From Vibrio sinaloensis DSM 21326 (lineage in GTDB: Bacteria > Pseudomonadota > Gammaproteobacteria > Enterobacterales > Vibrionaceae): a stretch of DNA of 64,000 nucleotides. Location of the stretch: the NCBI RefSeq assembly GCF_000189275.1, contig NZ_AEVT01000108.1, positions 31,847 through 95,846 of the forward strand, written 5' to 3'. Shown in pieces: positions 18,541 through 26,487 of the stretch. The first letter of the stretch is position 1, and the number at the start of each line of letters is the position of its first letter. The translations under genes were made by a program, and so were the position numbers. The notes beneath the pieces are model-generated. The model was not told where the DNA came from, ran no database searches, and was given only the letters and a program-made list of their open reading frames with translations.

Positions 18541-19029
18541 TTAGATCATCTGAATGTTGATTTGGTTGTTGAGGGGCTGAACCTTAGTCTGCAGCGACTT
18601 TAGCTCTTCAATAATGGCACTCTCTAGGCGAGACTCAGCTTTGTGACGTTCAAGGTTCTGCTTCATACGTTCTTTCTTACCCAAGTTCTGGCGATCTTCA
18701 CCACGCGCCATATCTTTTACAATATGGAACAGTTCAGCCGTCGCCGGATACTCTTGGTCGAAATCAACGCGATCATCACCTTGGACATAATCCATGATGT
18801 TATATAGGCGAATGCTGATTTCTGATAAATCACATTGACCTTGAATCCCTGCCAAGCAAAGCACGTGCACACTTTCAAAGATGTTAGCGTTACGTTTTTC
18901 AATCGCTAACTTTTGATGCTGCAGCTGCAACTCCTTTTGCTTCTTAAGTTGGAGCAGAAGGTAACCTGCATAAGACGCTAAGCCGAGGATAATCACTCCA
19001 CCTACAATGGCTAATAAGGTTACACTCAT
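18541..19029 (-). CDS. Membrane-anchored DUF2489-like protein
   Basis: A 162-residue protein of unknown function. One N-terminal membrane segment (residues 3-27, LLAIVGGVIILGLASYAGYLLL) is followed by a charged, mostly helical cytoplasmic part containing CLAGIQGQCDLSEISIRLY and a basic helix (GKKERMKQNLERHKAESR). I associate it with DUF2489, common beside yihI in gamma-proteobacteria. It starts 9 bases after yihI ends, so it is co-transcribed with yihI and the methyltransferase. Confidence 0.75.
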   Translation of the reverse strand: MSVTLLAIVGGVIILGLASYAGYLLLQLKKQKELQLQHQKLAIEKRNANIFESVHVLCLAGIQGQCDLSEISIRLYNIMDYVQGDDRVDFDQEYPATAELFHIVKDMARGEDRQNLGKKERMKQNLERHKAESRLESAIIEELKSLQTKVQPLNNQINIQMI

Positions 19030-19037
19030 GGGCTCAA

Positions 19038-19577
19038 CTATCCTTTAAATTGGTCTAAGTCTAAATCTTCAAACTGATTCAGTAAGTCATCATCTGAGCT
19101 AGCTTTATACTCGTTCGACTCACTTTCAGCAGGAGACTGCGGCTCATCATCTTCATAGATGCCAAGTTGCTTCATAAGGACTTCAATGCGTGCAAGCTTC
19201 TCGTCCACATACCTCTGCAGACCTGCACCCAAGTTTTCACCCTCTTCGATACGGTCAAGCAACACATTCAGTTGTGCATCGTTTTCCAGCATCTCCAACT
19301 CCTGCTCAGCACTCATACGACGCTCAGCCTTAGTTGGTTTCTTTTGTGGTTCGATAGTCAGCGGAATTTTTTTCTTACTGCCTAAACGCGGGTCGCGCTG
19401 TTGACCAGCGGCACGCTGTTTTTCCGTTTTCGCATCTGAGTTGCGGTTACCTGTTTTCAGGCCTTTACGCTTTTTCTCTTTCTTACGCAGGCGTCCTTCA
19501 ACGTCTGATTGAGTGCGGTTGCGCACGACGACGACATCAAGGTTGCCACCGGATCTTACTTTTTTACTACGGCTCAT
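19038..19577 (-). CDS. yihI: Der GTPase-activating protein YihI
   Basis: A 179-residue regulator of the ribosome-assembly GTPase Der. The N-terminal half is highly basic (EGRLRKKEKKRKGLKTGNRN); the C-terminal half is acidic and helical (LEMLENDAQLNVLLDRIEEGE), the arrangement of YihI. By stimulating GTP hydrolysis of Der it restrains 50S maturation. Its start overlaps the methyltransferase stop by one base (TAATG), showing translational coupling. Confidence 0.9.
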   Translation of the reverse strand: MSRSKKVRSGGNLDVVVVRNRTQSDVEGRLRKKEKKRKGLKTGNRNSDAKTEKQRAAGQQRDPRLGSKKKIPLTIEPQKKPTKAERRMSAEQELEMLENDAQLNVLLDRIEEGENLGAGLQRYVDEKLARIEVLMKQLGIYEDDEPQSPAESESNEYKASSDDDLLNQFEDLDLDQFKG

Positions 19578-20215
19578 TACTGGGCTTTCCTCAGTAAAAT
19601 TACATCATTACCTATAAATTCAAGCTCGAGCTGATCCCGCTCTGCCAAAAATTGAAACGTCTTACGGCTAAAGAAAACCACATGAGTGGGATCATTCTTG
19701 TAATGCCACTTAGCAAACGCCTCAATATCAATGACCATCTTGGTCATCAGACCAATCCAGCCACCGGGCTTAACTAAATTCAACCATTGCTGCCATACTG
19801 TGTTTGGAGCGTATAGATGCTCAATCACCTCAGTGGCAGTCATAAAGTCATACGATTTGGCTAACACCTCTCTATTTGGGTGGTAGTAGATATCGTACAA
19901 GCTCATGGTGTGACCTTGTTCTTCCAACATCAGTGACAAGGTTGGACCGGGGCCACATCCAAAATCTATCCCATCAGAATTAGGCTCGATACGCTCTAAT
20001 ATGGGGTCAGCAACCCGAGATAAAAAGCGTCGATAACCGGCATCTTGGGGATTATTATCATGCAAATCATAGTGTGCTTTCTCTTGCTGCGCATCCAACC
20101 TTTGGTCTGGATTAACAAACACCAGTTCGCATTGTATGCATTGAAGATACTCTCGACGCTTATCTTCAAAGTAGTGCTGTGTATCTACGCTTTGGCAAAG
20201 GGGGCATGTATGCAT
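19577..20215 (-). CDS. Class I SAM-dependent methyltransferase with zinc-ribbon N-terminus
   Basis: A 212-residue protein with an N-terminal four-cysteine zinc ribbon (CPLC at 4-7, CIQC at 26-29) and a Rossmann methyltransferase core (motif I GIDFGCGPGPTLSL at about 82-95; VIEHLYAPNTVW; LVKPGGWIGLMT). Substrate unknown; the ribbon suggests a nucleic-acid or protein target but this is inference. First gene of the methyltransferase-yihI-DUF2489 unit. Its upstream region abuts the terminator of the Csr RNA, which runs in the same direction. Confidence 0.85.
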   Translation of the reverse strand: MHTCPLCQSVDTQHYFEDKRREYLQCIQCELVFVNPDQRLDAQQEKAHYDLHDNNPQDAGYRRFLSRVADPILERIEPNSDGIDFGCGPGPTLSLMLEEQGHTMSLYDIYYHPNREVLAKSYDFMTATEVIEHLYAPNTVWQQWLNLVKPGGWIGLMTKMVIDIEAFAKWHYKNDPTHVVFFSRKTFQFLAERDQLELEFIGNDVILLRKAQ

Positions 20216-20332
20216 GATGACATCCTTAAACAGGGATGCGAAACATACCAGAAACTGAGGTTAGAGTGGAGCACTATTGTGCAAATAATCATCGATTCGA
20301 GCAAATTAACCCGCTTAAAATTAAAGAAGGCG

Positions 20333-20675
20333 TATAAAAAAAGCGATAGGGCTACCTATCGCTTTCTAAATGCCTGACGGCCAAACTGTGTTGCACTGAT
20401 GTTAGTGCATCAATATTCCATTTGTTTTTGGTGCTTTCCCTGCAAAAGGTGTTGTTTGCCACCATCCTGGTGAGTTTTGGCTTTCCTTTTACTTCCTGCT
20501 ACCTGGGTTAATCCTTAACCTGATCCGTTTCGCTGTCTTAAACCATTAGACAAGGCGACCATCCCTATCCAGTAGGCTTCCTACCTACCCAGCTTCCTGC
20601 TATCACCAAGCGACTCCGCGCTTGCTTCCCTGGAGACTTCCTAGTCTAAAATCCTGATTCAGCGTCCTGCCGATA
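20333..20675 (-). ncRNA. csrB: CsrB-family small RNA (sponge of CsrA)
   Basis: The minus strand over about 340 bases has no reading frame but contains about 16 GGA triplets, many as AGGA or AGGAAG in the loops of small hairpins (for example CACC-AGGAT-GGTG, GTAGGAAGCCTAC and TAAGGATTAACC). It ends in a strong terminator, AAAGCGATAGG ... CCTATCGCTTT plus T run, at 20333-20366. This is the hallmark of CsrB/CsrC RNAs, which sequester the translation regulator CsrA. Vibrios have several copies; which one this is cannot be told. The 5' end near 20674 is inferred from a promoter. Confidence 0.87.
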
Positions 20676-20680
20676 ACTAC

Positions 20681-20708
20681 ACTTTACCGTTTTGCCCAAA
20701 GTGCACAA
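20681..20708 (-). promoter_or_regulatory. Predicted promoter of the Csr RNA
   Basis: On the minus strand TTGTGC (20703-20708) and TAAAGT (20681-20686) are 16 bases apart, placing the start near 20674, just before the first AGGA motif. Confidence 0.45.
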
Positions 20709-20808
20709 TCCGCGTTCTACAAAAAATAAGCACTAATTTACCCTATCCAAAACATATCCATATTTTTCAGAAACTTAAGAAATGGCGCGAGAAATAAAGG
20801 TACTAAAG

Positions 20809-20826
20809 TATGGCAAATCTCTTACA
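20809..20826 (-). promoter_or_regulatory. Putative VarA/GacA upstream activating site
   Basis: The minus strand reads TGTAAGAGATTTGCCATA, with the left half TGTAAG and central AT of the GacA consensus (TGTAAGNNATNNCTTACA) intact and a degenerate right half. It lies about 145 bases upstream of the predicted Csr RNA start, a normal distance for this element. Confidence 0.5.
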
Positions 20827-20883
20827 TACTACTGAGACATACAGAGCACACTAACCCATTGCCCACTGAGATCCTCGTCATAC

Positions 20884-20915
20884 GAAAAAGCCCAGAGAAA
20901 TCTCTGGGCTTTTTC
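20884..20915. terminator. Terminator of the cytochrome c4 gene
   Basis: A 15-base perfect stem GAAAAAGCCCAGAGA with its complement, loop AA, T-rich on both strands; 35 bases after the minus-strand cytochrome stop. Confidence 0.9.
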
Positions 20916-20949
20916 AATACAACTAGTTGCTCGAACAAATTTGTAGGGC

Positions 20950-21567
20950 TTAGTGTAGGCCACCAACGTATTTAGAAAGAGTATCGATATCTTCATCCGT
21001 TAGCTTCTTCGCGATATCACGCATCATTGCGTTCATGTCGTTACCACGAGTGCCATCACGGAATTTTTCAAGCTGAGATTTAATGTAATCAGCATGCTGG
21101 CCAGAGATCTTAGGGAAGCCAGAAAGTTCAGTACCGTTACCACGTGGGCCGTGACAAGCGATACATGCTGTTAGACCACGCTCAGCATCACCTGCGGTGT
21201 AAAGCACTTTACCCGCATCAACAACATTTTCAGGCGTTGTATTGTGTGAAATAGGTAGCGATGCGTAGTACGCAGCTAGGTCTTGCATATCTTGTTCAGA
21301 CAGCGGCATAGCCATGCCACTCATCACAGGATCCATGCGACCTTGTTTACCATTGCTAGTCATACCCAATTTCAGATCTCTAAGTTGCTTCTCAATATAC
21401 TTAGCATGCTGACCTGCTAGTTTAGGGTACATAGCGAGTTGACTGTTGCCATCAGCACCATGGCAGGCAACACAGGTTTGAGATTTTGCTTTACCAGCTT
21501 CAATACTGCCTTGGGCCCATACAGAGCAGCTGGCTAAAAGACTCAAGATTAGCGCTAATTTCTTCAT
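20950..21567 (-). CDS. Dihaem cytochrome c4
   Basis: A 205-residue periplasmic electron carrier made of two similar cytochrome c domains. Signal peptide residues 1-19 (LALILSLLASCSVWAQG). Haem sites are CVACH at 32-36 and CIACH at 135-139, each followed by a distal methionine region (GMAMPLS; NAMMRDI). C4 cytochromes feed cbb3-type oxidases. It diverges from engB across about 150 bases. The arrangement cytochrome c4 next to engB and polA is common in gamma-proteobacteria. Confidence 0.93.
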   Translation of the reverse strand: MKKLALILSLLASCSVWAQGSIEAGKAKSQTCVACHGADGNSQLAMYPKLAGQHAKYIEKQLRDLKLGMTSNGKQGRMDPVMSGMAMPLSEQDMQDLAAYYASLPISHNTTPENVVDAGKVLYTAGDAERGLTACIACHGPRGNGTELSGFPKISGQHADYIKSQLEKFRDGTRGNDMNAMMRDIAKKLTDEDIDTLSKYVGGLH

Positions 21568-21715
21568 GACATTCCATTATAATTATCAAGCTTCCGGTAC
21601 CACTCTGCGTTGCCACTCATGGTACAATAGGCGACCTTATGCCGAGCACGGTTATTTTACACAATTTCACAAAAAAGTAATCAATCGACTACACAAAGTC
21701 GAGATGGAGTTAACA

Positions 21716-22381
21716 GTGAGCGTAAAAATTCATTATCAAAACACCCATTTCATCACGAGTGCACCTGATATTCGTCACTTGCCAGAAGATGAAGGTATCG
21801 AAGTTGCGTTTGCAGGACGCTCCAATGCGGGCAAATCTAGCTCTCTAAATCGCCTGACTAACCAGCGCAGTCTAGCGAAAACCAGTAAAACACCTGGTCG
21901 AACACAGTTAATTAACTTGTTCAAGGTCACTGATGGCTGTCATATCGTCGACTTACCAGGCTACGGTTTCGCTCAAGTTCCACTTGAGATGAAGAAGAAA
22001 TGGCAAAAGTCGCTAGGTGAATACCTACAAAAACGCCAGAGCCTGAAAGGCCTAGTAGTTCTGATGGATATTCGCCATCCAATGAAAGACTTAGACCAGC
22101 AGCTTATCTTTTGGGCTGTCGACAGCGGTATCCCAGTGCAGGTACTGCTAACCAAAGCCGACAAACTAAAAAGTGGCGCTCGCAAGGCTCAGGTACTCAA
22201 GATTAAGAAAGATGCTGTGGGTTTTGGTGGCGATGTCAGCGTCGCAGCCTTCTCTTCTTTAAAAGGGATTGGGGTTGATGTGCTGCGTAGCAAGTTAGAT
22301 GAGTGGTTTGCTCCAGCGGTTGCAGAACAAATCGCGGATGACATCATCGATGACGAGAACCTTGACGATCAAGTCGAGTAA
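21716..22381 (+). CDS. engB: Ribosome biogenesis GTPase EngB (YihA/YsxC)
   Basis: A 221-residue GTPase needed for 50S subunit assembly and cell division. G1 GRSNAGKS at residues 34-41, G3 DLPGYG, G4 TKAD are all present. The frame is open for 50 codons upstream, but a GTG at 21716 (MSVKIHYQNTHF), with TGGAG 6 bases before it, aligns with E. coli YihA, so I use it. Followed by a terminator. Confidence 0.94.
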   Translation: MSVKIHYQNTHFITSAPDIRHLPEDEGIEVAFAGRSNAGKSSSLNRLTNQRSLAKTSKTPGRTQLINLFKVTDGCHIVDLPGYGFAQVPLEMKKKWQKSLGEYLQKRQSLKGLVVLMDIRHPMKDLDQQLIFWAVDSGIPVQVLLTKADKLKSGARKAQVLKIKKDAVGFGGDVSVAAFSSLKGIGVDVLRSKLDEWFAPAVAEQIADDIIDDENLDDQVE

Positions 22382-22405
22382 CACCATCACAGCCTAATGA
22401 CATCG

Positions 22406-22432
22406 AGCCCTGCCAATTAGGCAGGGCTTTTT
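22406..22432 (+). terminator. Terminator of engB
   Basis: A perfect 9-bp stem AGCCCTGCC-AATTA-GGCAGGGCT followed by TTTTGT. Confidence 0.9.
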
Positions 22433-22442
22433 GTAACAGGCA

Positions 22443-22570
22443 TAAAAAACCCCACCTTTCTTGGCGGGGTAACGGGAGAGAAATAGGAGGTAATAATTAT
22501 TATGCGCCAGATGATTCCTCATCCTTAGCCACAATGCAATTCCGCAGACCTATCCTTCTCTCTCATTTAA
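22443..22570 (-). ncRNA. Probable small RNA beside Spot 42
   Basis: A strong minus-strand terminator (ACCCCGCC ... GGTGGGGT then six T) at 22443-22470 has no gene in front of it. The transcript leading into it is CU-rich and unpaired just before the hairpin (ACCTCCTATTTCTCTCCCG), resembling an anti-Shine-Dalgarno seed, and contains a small GATGA-GGAA-TCATC hairpin. The 5' end near 22570 is a guess; the best -10 is weak. A second sRNA gene near spf has been reported in Aliivibrio (VSsrna24, from memory), but homology cannot be checked here. Confidence 0.5.
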
Positions 22571-22828
22571 ACTCAACAAAAATAAAACTTAGATTGTTGA
22601 AAAATAACCAATTTCCAACCAAATGCATTGCCGCTGCCGCAACAAAATCAGGTTTGATTCTTTATCTGAAATAACCAAAGTGTGATTGGTATTTTGTTAC
22701 ATTTTTCTAGAAAGTTACAAACCGCCGTTCAGCGTAATAAGATGGGCAGAAAGCGCGAAGAAGAGAATTCAAATAAGACAATAAGGGAAATTCATGTGGA
22801 AACCATGAAGATAACTTTTTGTTTATAC

Positions 22829-22936
22829 AATAAAAAACGCCCCAGTCAAAAACTGACTGGGGCGGCTGAATCAGCCTAATCCAATAACGTGAAACAAAAG
22901 GTCTGAAAGATAGAACATCTTACCTCTGTACCCTAC
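22829..22936 (-). ncRNA. spf: Spot 42 RNA
   Basis: The minus strand begins GTAGGGTACAGAGGTAAGAT, then TTCTATCTTTCAGACCTTTT, and ends with the CGCCCCAGTCA stem terminator, nearly identical to E. coli Spot 42 and the same length (about 108). In E. coli this Hfq-dependent RNA is repressed by cAMP-CRP and shuts down secondary carbon-use genes such as galK. It lies between engB and polA as in E. coli. The terminator stem is at 22834-22864. Confidence 0.97.
22871..22918 (-). CDS. spfP: SpfP-like 15-residue peptide inside Spot 42
   Basis: Within Spot 42 an ATG at 22918 opens a 15-codon frame, MFYLSDLLFHVIGLG, stopping at 22871. E. coli Spot 42 encodes the closely similar SpfP (MFYLSDLLLHVIGFG as I recall it), which was shown to act on CRP. 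Only two residues differ, both conservative. GAGG lies 6 bases upstream of the ATG. Coding use is inferred from that conservation. Confidence 0.7.
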   Translation of the reverse strand: MFYLSDLLFHVIGLG

Positions 22937-23050
22937 GCAGATTAATGTACAACAATTGGTCAGAAATGAAAACAACTTTTGTAAGTTTTTTTCATTAAAA
23001 TTTTATTAAACAACAGTTCATCTTGAGTTACAGATACTTATTTATAGATA

Positions 23051-23079
23051 AAAAAAAGCCAGTGTTTGTGCGCTGGCTC
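23051..23079 (-). terminator. Terminator of polA
   Basis: On the minus strand GAGCCAG ... CTGGCT is followed by seven T, 33 bases past the polA stop. Confidence 0.8.
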
Positions 23080-23111
23080 ATGTTATTTGATGTAAATAGG
23101 CTATTTTTTGT

Positions 23112-25901
23112 CTAGTGAGCCTGATCCCAGTTGTCTCCATGGCCCGCTTCAGCAACCAAAGGTACGTCGAGATCGGCTGCCGACTCCATCAATTGTTGTA
23201 CTTTACTTTCAATTTCGGCTAATGATGACTCTTCCACTTCAAATACCAGTTCATCGTGCACCTGCATCAGAAGTTTCACTCGTCCCTGCCCTTCGGCTTG
23301 AATCCACTCATCGACCAACAGCATGGCTTTCTTAATGATATCAGCCGCAGTGCCTTGCATCGGTGCGTTGATGGCCGCACGTTCCGCCGCTTTACGACGC
23401 ATGCCGTTACGCGATTTGATTTCTGGTAGGTGCAAACGGCGACCAAAAATGGTTTCGACATAACCTTGGTCAGCCGCGGCACTACGGGTATCTTCCATGT
23501 ACTGCATAACGCCCGGATAACGCTCAAAGTACTTATTCATGTAATCTTGCGCTTCACCGCGAGGAATACCTAACTGTTTCGCCAAACCAAATGCACTCAT
23601 GCCGTAGATCAAGCCAAAGTTAACCGCTTTAGCACGGCGACGTTGCTCTGAGCTCACTTGATCAATGGTCGTCCCCATGATCTCGGCTGCAGTCGCTGCA
23701 TGGATATCTTTTCCTTGTTGGAAGGCATCAAGTAACGCCTGATCTCCGGATAGGTGCGCCATAATACGCAACTCGATCTGAGAGTAGTCGACAGCCATGA
23801 TTTTATAGCCGTGCGGGGCGATAAAGGCTTGACGAATACGACGTCCTTCATCGTTACGAATTGGAATATTCTGCAGGTTAGGATCGGTGGATGACAAACG
23901 TCCTGTCGCAGTCACGGCTTGATGATAAGAGGTATGCACACGACCCGTTTCTGGGTTGATCATCTTAGGCAACTTATCGGTATAAGTCGACTTGAGCTTA
24001 GCTAAACCGCGGTACTCTAAAATCAGCTTAGGTAGCGGGTAGTCTAGTGCCAGCTCTTGCAGAACTTCTTCATTGGTCGACGGTGTACCTGATGGCGTCT
24101 TCTTGATCACAGGAAGCCCCATCTTCTCAAACAAAATTGCTTGTAACTGTTTTGGTGAGTTCATGTTGAACTCTTGCTCAGCAATCTCATACGCTTTCTG
24201 CTCTAACTCATCTAGCCGTTGAGCAATCTCTTGCGACTGAGCCGATAGCTTCATGTCATCAATCAGAACACCAGTACGTTCAATGCGAGAAAGAACAGGA
24301 ACCAATGGTACTTCTATCTCTTGATAGATGGCTTTAAGCTTCTCGTCTTGATCGATATTTTCCATCAAGCGATTGTGTAGTCGAAGCGTCACATCCGCAT
24401 CTTCTGCGGCATACGGTGATGCTTCATCAAGCTCAATTTGATTGAAGGTCAGTTGCTTCTTGCCTTTACCGGCAATCTGCTCAAATGAGATGCAGCTGTG
24501 TTGCAAGAAGCGCAGTGCCAAACTGTCCATATCATGCTTACCACCCACGCTGTTATAGACGTATGAAGCCAGCATGGTGTCGTGTTTGATACCTTTCATT
24601 TCTATGCCGTAGCGCGCTAATACACTGGCATCATATTTGAGGTTTTGACCCACTTTCGCTTGAGCATCATCTTCTAGAATGGGTTTTAGCTGCTCTAGCA
24701 CCCAATCACGATCTAACTGCGCAGGTGCATCTAAGTAATCATGAGCAACAGGAACGTACGCAGCTACACCTTCTTCAGTCGCAAACGAAAGGCCCACAAG
24801 GTTTGCAACCATGTAGTCTAAACTGTCCGTTTCAGTATCGAAGGCAAACACATCCGCTGCTTTGAGCTTCTCTAGCCATGCGTTAAAACTTGCTTCATCT
24901 AGAATGGTTTCGTACTGACTGCGATCGATTGTCACCGCAGAAGTATCCATATCGACAGCTGGGCTTGCAGAAGACGCTGTGTTAGCTGACTTCTCGTCGG
25001 CTTCCACCACTCCGCTTCCACCATCCAACAATTCATTCAACCAAGATTTGAACACCAACTGGCCGTACAGTTTGATCAACTCATCTTTGTTCGGTTCTGC
25101 TTTTAGTAGAGACTCCGGCGTCTCTTCTAGTTCAACATCAAGCTTAATGGTTGCCAGTTCATACGAAAGCTGAGCATTTTCTTTGTTATCAACCAGCTTT
25201 TTAGCCATGGTTTTCGAGCCACGAAAACCGAGCGGTGCTATATCATCAAGATTTTCATACAGCTTATCGAGACCGCCTATACCTCGCAGTAGAGCGGTTG
25301 CCGTCTTATCACCTACTCCCGGAACACCCGGAATGTTATCCACCTTATCGCCCATTAATGCGAGGTAATCGATGATCAGCTCAGGTGGAATCCCAAACTT
25401 CTCGACAACACCTTCTCTATCCATCACCACGTTGGTCATGGTATTGATCAGTGTGATGTTATCATCCACCAACTGAGCCATATCTTTATCACCGGTACTG
25501 ATCAATACAGGCATGCCTGATTGAGAAGCCTGGTAAGCCAATGTACCAATCACATCATCGGCCTCAACGCCCGGAATACAGATAAGTGGTAAGCCCATTG
25601 CACGGATGACATTGTGTAGAGGCTCAATTTGACAACGCAGATCATCGGGCATTGGCGGACGATTTGCTTTGTACTCTGGATACATGTCGTCACGGAAAGT
25701 TTTACCTTTCGCATCAAACACCACTGCTATTCGCTCGGATGCAAATTGACGCATCATGCTACGTAGCATGTTAACCACACCATACACAGCATTAGTTGGA
25801 ATATCGCCATTACTCATGGTGCCTGGGTAGGCGTGAAACGCGCGATAGAGGTAAGAAGAACCGTCGATCAAAATCAACGGATTATCAGGAATATGAGCCA
25901 T
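23112..25901 (-). CDS. polA: DNA polymerase I
   Basis: A 929-residue polymerase (E. coli 928) used in Okazaki-fragment processing and repair. The 5' nuclease domain fills the first third (GVEADDVIGTLA; STGDKDMAQLV), the proofreading domain has FAFDTETDSLD with its metal-binding acids, and polymerase motifs A (DYSQIELR), B (AKAVNFGLIYG) and C (VHDEL) are intact. The ATG at 25901 (MAHIPDNPLILIDGSSYL) matches the family start; the 30 codons before it do not. Its upstream region carries DnaA boxes and a GATC cluster. Confidence 0.97.
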   Translation of the reverse strand: MAHIPDNPLILIDGSSYLYRAFHAYPGTMSNGDIPTNAVYGVVNMLRSMMRQFASERIAVVFDAKGKTFRDDMYPEYKANRPPMPDDLRCQIEPLHNVIRAMGLPLICIPGVEADDVIGTLAYQASQSGMPVLISTGDKDMAQLVDDNITLINTMTNVVMDREGVVEKFGIPPELIIDYLALMGDKVDNIPGVPGVGDKTATALLRGIGGLDKLYENLDDIAPLGFRGSKTMAKKLVDNKENAQLSYELATIKLDVELEETPESLLKAEPNKDELIKLYGQLVFKSWLNELLDGGSGVVEADEKSANTASSASPAVDMDTSAVTIDRSQYETILDEASFNAWLEKLKAADVFAFDTETDSLDYMVANLVGLSFATEEGVAAYVPVAHDYLDAPAQLDRDWVLEQLKPILEDDAQAKVGQNLKYDASVLARYGIEMKGIKHDTMLASYVYNSVGGKHDMDSLALRFLQHSCISFEQIAGKGKKQLTFNQIELDEASPYAAEDADVTLRLHNRLMENIDQDEKLKAIYQEIEVPLVPVLSRIERTGVLIDDMKLSAQSQEIAQRLDELEQKAYEIAEQEFNMNSPKQLQAILFEKMGLPVIKKTPSGTPSTNEEVLQELALDYPLPKLILEYRGLAKLKSTYTDKLPKMINPETGRVHTSYHQAVTATGRLSSTDPNLQNIPIRNDEGRRIRQAFIAPHGYKIMAVDYSQIELRIMAHLSGDQALLDAFQQGKDIHAATAAEIMGTTIDQVSSEQRRRAKAVNFGLIYGMSAFGLAKQLGIPRGEAQDYMNKYFERYPGVMQYMEDTRSAAADQGYVETIFGRRLHLPEIKSRNGMRRKAAERAAINAPMQGTAADIIKKAMLLVDEWIQAEGQGRVKLLMQVHDELVFEVEESSLAEIESKVQQLMESAADLDVPLVAEAGHGDNWDQAH

Positions 25902-26032
25902 AGTCTTTACGTATCCAAAGAAAATGCAAAAAGATCTGCCTAGGATGCCATGACTCTTACAGTGAATCCATTTTAACTCCGGGGACACCACTCACACATT
26001 TGCTGATTGTTTGCTCTCGTTGCGCAAACCAC

Positions 26033-26168
26033 TGTGGATAACTCTGTTTATATAATTTATCCACAAGATATGAATGTTGTCTACTTACAGAAACTTTTTT
26101 AGTTAACTTATTGTAATAAAAGAAATTAACATCAGATCGATCTTATACAGATCGATCTAAAAACGATC
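26033..26168. promoter_or_regulatory. DnaA boxes and GATC cluster upstream of polA
   Basis: Two perfect DnaA boxes in opposite orientation, TGTGGATAA at 26033-26041 and TTATCCACA at 26057-26065, flank an AT-rich 15 bases. Seventy bases further are five GATC sites in 34 bases (26135, 26139, 26150, 26154, 26165), as two AGATCGATCT palindromes plus one. DnaA and SeqA binding is the expectation for such sequence; a role in polA transcription is inference. Confidence 0.7.
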
Positions 26169-26221
26169 TTGTCATGTGGACAAGACTATTGATGACCTTT
26201 TATTCGATAAAAAATGACAGG

Positions 26222-26448
26222 CATAAAAAAAGCGACATCTAACGATGTCGCCTAGCAAAAAGGGGTCAAAGCGAATTCAGGTGAATAAAGTGCTTTGCCA
26301 TAAAGCTATAAATTACACTGGAAGCAATGTGAGCAATGTCGTGTCAAAAAGAACTCGTGCAAGTTCGATTAAGTTCAGTGTCATCACCGTCTCCAATTTG
26401 AATCTGGTAACTCTACGTCCTTGTGAACTTCTCTCATTCCCTAAGACG
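26222..26448 (-). ncRNA. ryhB: RyhB iron-sparing small RNA
   Basis: The minus strand carries the RyhB core, CACGACATTGCTCACATTG followed by CTTCCAGT, identical to the E. coli pairing region. The transcript of about 227 bases is the long vibrio type (about 90 in E. coli). It starts at a consensus promoter overlapped by a Fur box and ends in a GGCGACATC ... GATGTCGC terminator with seven T (26222-26252). With Hfq, RyhB blocks mRNAs of iron-using proteins under iron starvation. It lies between polA and the GNAT/hemB genes. Confidence 0.95.
26313..26384 (-). CDS. Possible 23-residue peptide encoded inside RyhB
   Basis: Within RyhB an ATG at 26384 is preceded by GGAG with a 6-base gap, an ideal ribosome site, and opens 23 codons: MTLNLIELARVLFD then TTLLTLLPV, stop at 26313. 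The last nine codons overlap the conserved pairing core. The predicted peptide is hydrophobic with one basic residue. No homologue is known to me; coding is suggested only by the ribosome site and position. Confidence 0.4.
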   Translation of the reverse strand: MTLNLIELARVLFDTTLLTLLPV

Positions 26449-26454
26449 ATATAA

Positions 26455-26483
26455 ATAATAACCATTCTCATTTATCTCGTCAA
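26455..26483 (-). promoter_or_regulatory. ryhB promoter with Fur box
   Basis: On the minus strand TTGACG (26478-26483) and TATTAT (26455-26460) are exactly 17 bases apart. Between and over them TGAGAAT-G-GTTATTA (26456-26470) fits the 7-1-7 Fur motif at 11 of 14 positions, so iron-loaded Fur would block polymerase. Confidence 0.85.
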
Positions 26484-26487
26484 CACC

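Noticed and set aside
20045..20377. Plus-strand frame of 110 codons near the Csr RNA
   Set aside because: It is antisense to the methyltransferase start and the Csr terminator, with no ribosome site.
25902..25991. 30-codon upstream extension of polA
   Set aside because: No family similarity and no ribosome site; the 25901 ATG aligns with known PolA starts.
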